Below are positions 6,776 through 8,561 of a stretch of DNA of 8,561 nucleotides, piece by piece. The stretch's first letter is position 1. Each line of letters starts with the position of its first letter. Origin of the DNA: Novosphingopyxis sp042090735 (GTDB lineage: Bacteria > Pseudomonadota > Alphaproteobacteria > Sphingomonadales > Sphingomonadaceae); NCBI GenBank assembly GCA_042090735.1, contig JBELIU010000118.1, positions 1 through 8,561 on the forward strand, given 5' to 3'. The notes under the pieces are model-generated. The model had not been told where the DNA came from, ran no database searches, and saw nothing but the letters and a program-made list of their open reading frames with translations. A program made the position numbers and the translations under genes.

Positions 6776-8547
6776 CAACGCTGCGCCATCGCGCGGCTGT
6801 CGCTCGTCCGCACCCAGGCCGGCCCGCTCATCCCCGGAAAGCGCGGCCAGGCGTTTTGCGAAAGCCCTTCGAGGCTCTTCGAGTCTTCGCCCGCCATCGT
6901 CTGATACATCCAGTAATTGCGCAGGATGATGCCGACATACGCGCGCGTTTCCCAGTAAGGGATGGATTCGATGTAGAGGAGTGGATCGCCCTGATCGCGC
7001 ACCTCGTATTTCCAGCGGCCGACCGGGGAGGGGCCGGCGTTGAACGCCGCGATTACCTTCGGCAGCAAGCCTTCGGTCTGGTCCATGTCGCGAAGCTGTT
7101 CGAGGTAGCTCTGGCCATATTCCAGATTGACGTCGGGCCGCTTCAGATCGGCGGCGGAGAAGTAGCTGCCGCGTGCGCGCGCCATGTCGGCCGCGGTGCC
7201 GGGACGCACCTGCATCAGCCCGCGCGCATCGGCGGGGCTGACGGCGTCGGCCTGAAAGCGCGATTCCTGCAGCGTGTGGGCGAAGACCAGCCAGGGATCG
7301 ACCCGCCAGCCTTCCTTCGGCGCCCATTTCGGGGCGGGATAGCGATCGAACGGATTCGCGCTGGATCCGCTGCGACCGTAATGCGCCAGATAAAGCTGGG
7401 TGGAGGGAAGGCTGAGCTGATGCGCTAGCGCCAGAAGATCGCCGCGTTCCTCATCCGACCCAATCTTTGCCTCATGCCGGAGCACCTGATCCGCAAGGCC
7501 GCTTTCGCCGAAACTGGCAAGCGCGGTCGCGATGCGGACATTGGCATTGCTGGCGACACGGCCGGATACCGGCTCGCTGCGATCCTTCGGCGCGGCCCGC
7601 GTCATGCCGAGCTGCTCCTGCGCCAGAATACCGTAAAAGGTTTCGCCATATTGCGCGGCCGTTTGCAGCCGCGGCTGCGCCTCACCCGGACGGCGGGCCG
7701 CGACGCTGGCGCGCGCGCTCCAATACAGCCCTGCCGCACGGGTTTCCTCATTGGCCGCGAATTTGCCGACCCGGTCGAACGCCTGTGCGGCATCCGCGTA
7801 ATTCTTCATGCGCCAGCTGGAAAGCCCGCGCACCCAATCGGCCTGCGGTGCCCATTCGCCGGTCCCGGTGCTGGCGACTTCGGCCATACGGCGCGCGTTC
7901 GCGTCGTCATTTTCGATATAATAGCCCCAGGCCACGCGCTGCTGCATTTCCGTGAGCGCGGAGGGGGAGAGGCCGTCCAAACCCGCGAGCAGAGCGCTTT
8001 CGGCGCCTGCGGGATCATCCGCTTTGATCCGGTCCACGATCGCAGAGCGCGTGGCGGCTGCGGCGCCATCAGACACCTCACTGGGATCGGCACGGCGCGG
8101 ACTGGAACCGAGATACGCAAGGCGGCGCACCTGCGGCGTATCCGGCAGGAACTGCGCCCCGCGCTTTTGCGCCAGACGGCTGAGCTGCTCGGCCTGCGGC
8201 AGGTAGGGCGCGTCGTTGATGAGCGAGAGGAGTGGCCCCAGTTCCACGCGCGGACTTCCGGCAGCCAGATACAATTCGGCGCGCGCCATGTTGGCAAGCG
8301 GACCGGACGGCGCATTCGCCAGCATCGCCTGCGCTTCCGCCCAGCGCTGCTGCTGGATTGCGTTGAAGACGAGGGCGAAATCGGCATCGCTGCGGATCGC
8401 CGGAACCTGAATGGCGGGCGCCGCCGGAACGGGTGCCTCGATCGCCGCCGTCAGATCGGCCGGGACGGTATTCTCGCCATTACCGGCGAGCGCAGGTGCG
8501 GCCAGGAAAGAGGTCGCGATGAGGAAAGGGAGCAACTTTGTCTTCAC
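6775..8547 (-). CDS. slt: Soluble lytic murein transglycosylase (Slt70 type)
   Basis: A 590-residue periplasmic enzyme that cleaves the MurNAc-GlcNAc bond of peptidoglycan and leaves 1,6-anhydroMurNAc ends. Residues 1-21 form a signal peptide (MKTK, hydrophobic core, cleavage after ALA). A Pro/Ala-rich linker lies near 38-50, followed by an all-helical repeat region of about 60-400 that corresponds to the superhelical U domain of Slt70. The lysozyme-like C-domain follows: LQESRF with catalytic Glu428, GLMQV at 443-447, AFNAG at 501-505, and ESIPYWETRAYV at 527-538. All catalytic-family motifs are present, and the length is slightly below E. coli Slt70. The start is a GTG at 8547 with a good AGAAGG site six bases upstream, and it puts the signal peptide at the N-terminus. 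Its TGA overlaps the moaB ATG. The promoter lies beyond the right edge. Confidence 0.95.
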   Translation of the reverse strand: MKTKLLPFLIATSFLAAPALAGNGENTVPADLTAAIEAPVPAAPAIQVPAIRSDADFALVFNAIQQQRWAEAQAMLANAPSGPLANMARAELYLAAGSPRVELGPLLSLINDAPYLPQAEQLSRLAQKRGAQFLPDTPQVRRLAYLGSSPRRADPSEVSDGAAAATRSAIVDRIKADDPAGAESALLAGLDGLSPSALTEMQQRVAWGYYIENDDANARRMAEVASTGTGEWAPQADWVRGLSSWRMKNYADAAQAFDRVGKFAANEETRAAGLYWSARASVAARRPGEAQPRLQTAAQYGETFYGILAQEQLGMTRAAPKDRSEPVSGRVASNANVRIATALASFGESGLADQVLRHEAKIGSDEERGDLLALAHQLSLPSTQLYLAHYGRSGSSANPFDRYPAPKWAPKEGWRVDPWLVFAHTLQESRFQADAVSPADARGLMQVRPGTAADMARARGSYFSAADLKRPDVNLEYGQSYLEQLRDMDQTEGLLPKVIAAFNAGPSPVGRWKYEVRDQGDPLLYIESIPYWETRAYVGIILRNYWMYQTMAGEDSKSLEGLSQNAWPRFPGMSGPAWVRTSDSRAMAQR

Positions 8548-8553
8548 CAGGTG

Positions 8554-8560
8554 CCTTCTT
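8554..8560 (-). promoter_or_regulatory. Shine-Dalgarno site supporting the GTG start of slt
   Basis: AAGAAGG on the minus strand ends six bases before the GTG at 8547. No ATG is available at this position, and the following residues make a complete signal peptide, so this site decides for the GTG start. Confidence 0.75.
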
Positions 8561-8561
8561 T

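Noticed and set aside
6776..7327. Upstream in-frame extension of moaB, suggesting a fusion protein
   Set aside because: This stretch encodes the catalytic domain of the transglycosylase in another frame, and MoaB homologues begin at the ATG at 6775.
1..8561. Search for tRNA, rRNA, CRISPR, insertion sequences, attachment sites or phage genes
   Set aside because: Coding regions fill almost the whole window, and I saw no repeats, transposase or integrase motifs, or cloverleaf-like stretches in the gaps.

Overview
The window is GC-rich and tightly packed, with six protein genes, no intergenic gap longer than about 100 bases, and no sign of mobile DNA, CRISPR or RNA genes. Gene content and protein style (a DnaE with a degenerate PHP segment, an AlkK-like acyl-CoA ligase, a PA0069-family radical SAM protein, and an alphaproteobacterial type of LexA box) suggest an alphaproteobacterium, plausibly Sphingomonadales/Erythrobacteraceae. 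The order-level placement is inference.

Plus strand, 1-5046: the 3' six-sevenths of dnaE (replicative DNA polymerase III alpha, cut by the left window edge), then after 38 bases an AlkK-like medium/long-chain fatty-acid-CoA ligase (3009-4619), then a small DUF1330-family protein (4612-5046) whose start overlaps the ligase end by 8 bases. The last two form a translationally coupled pair. All three may share transcripts, as no convincing terminator follows dnaE.

Minus strand, 8547 down to 5081: a secreted Slt70-type soluble lytic transglycosylase with a GTG start, then moaB (molybdenum cofactor protein B) joined to it by a TGATG stop/start overlap. After a 96-base gap comes a radical SAM protein of the PA0069 / Rv2578c / SPL-like family. 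The two gene groups converge and are separated by only 34 bases at 5047-5080.

Most of this is ordinary core genome. The item most worth a second look is the 96-base gap upstream of the radical SAM gene. It contains a perfect GTTC-N7-GTTC direct repeat, the known LexA operator of Alphaproteobacteria, 19-33 bases before the start codon. A possible -10 hexamer lies inside its spacer, and a 6-bp inverted repeat overlaps it. This points to SOS (DNA-damage) control of an uncharacterised radical SAM enzyme related to DNA photoproduct lyases.
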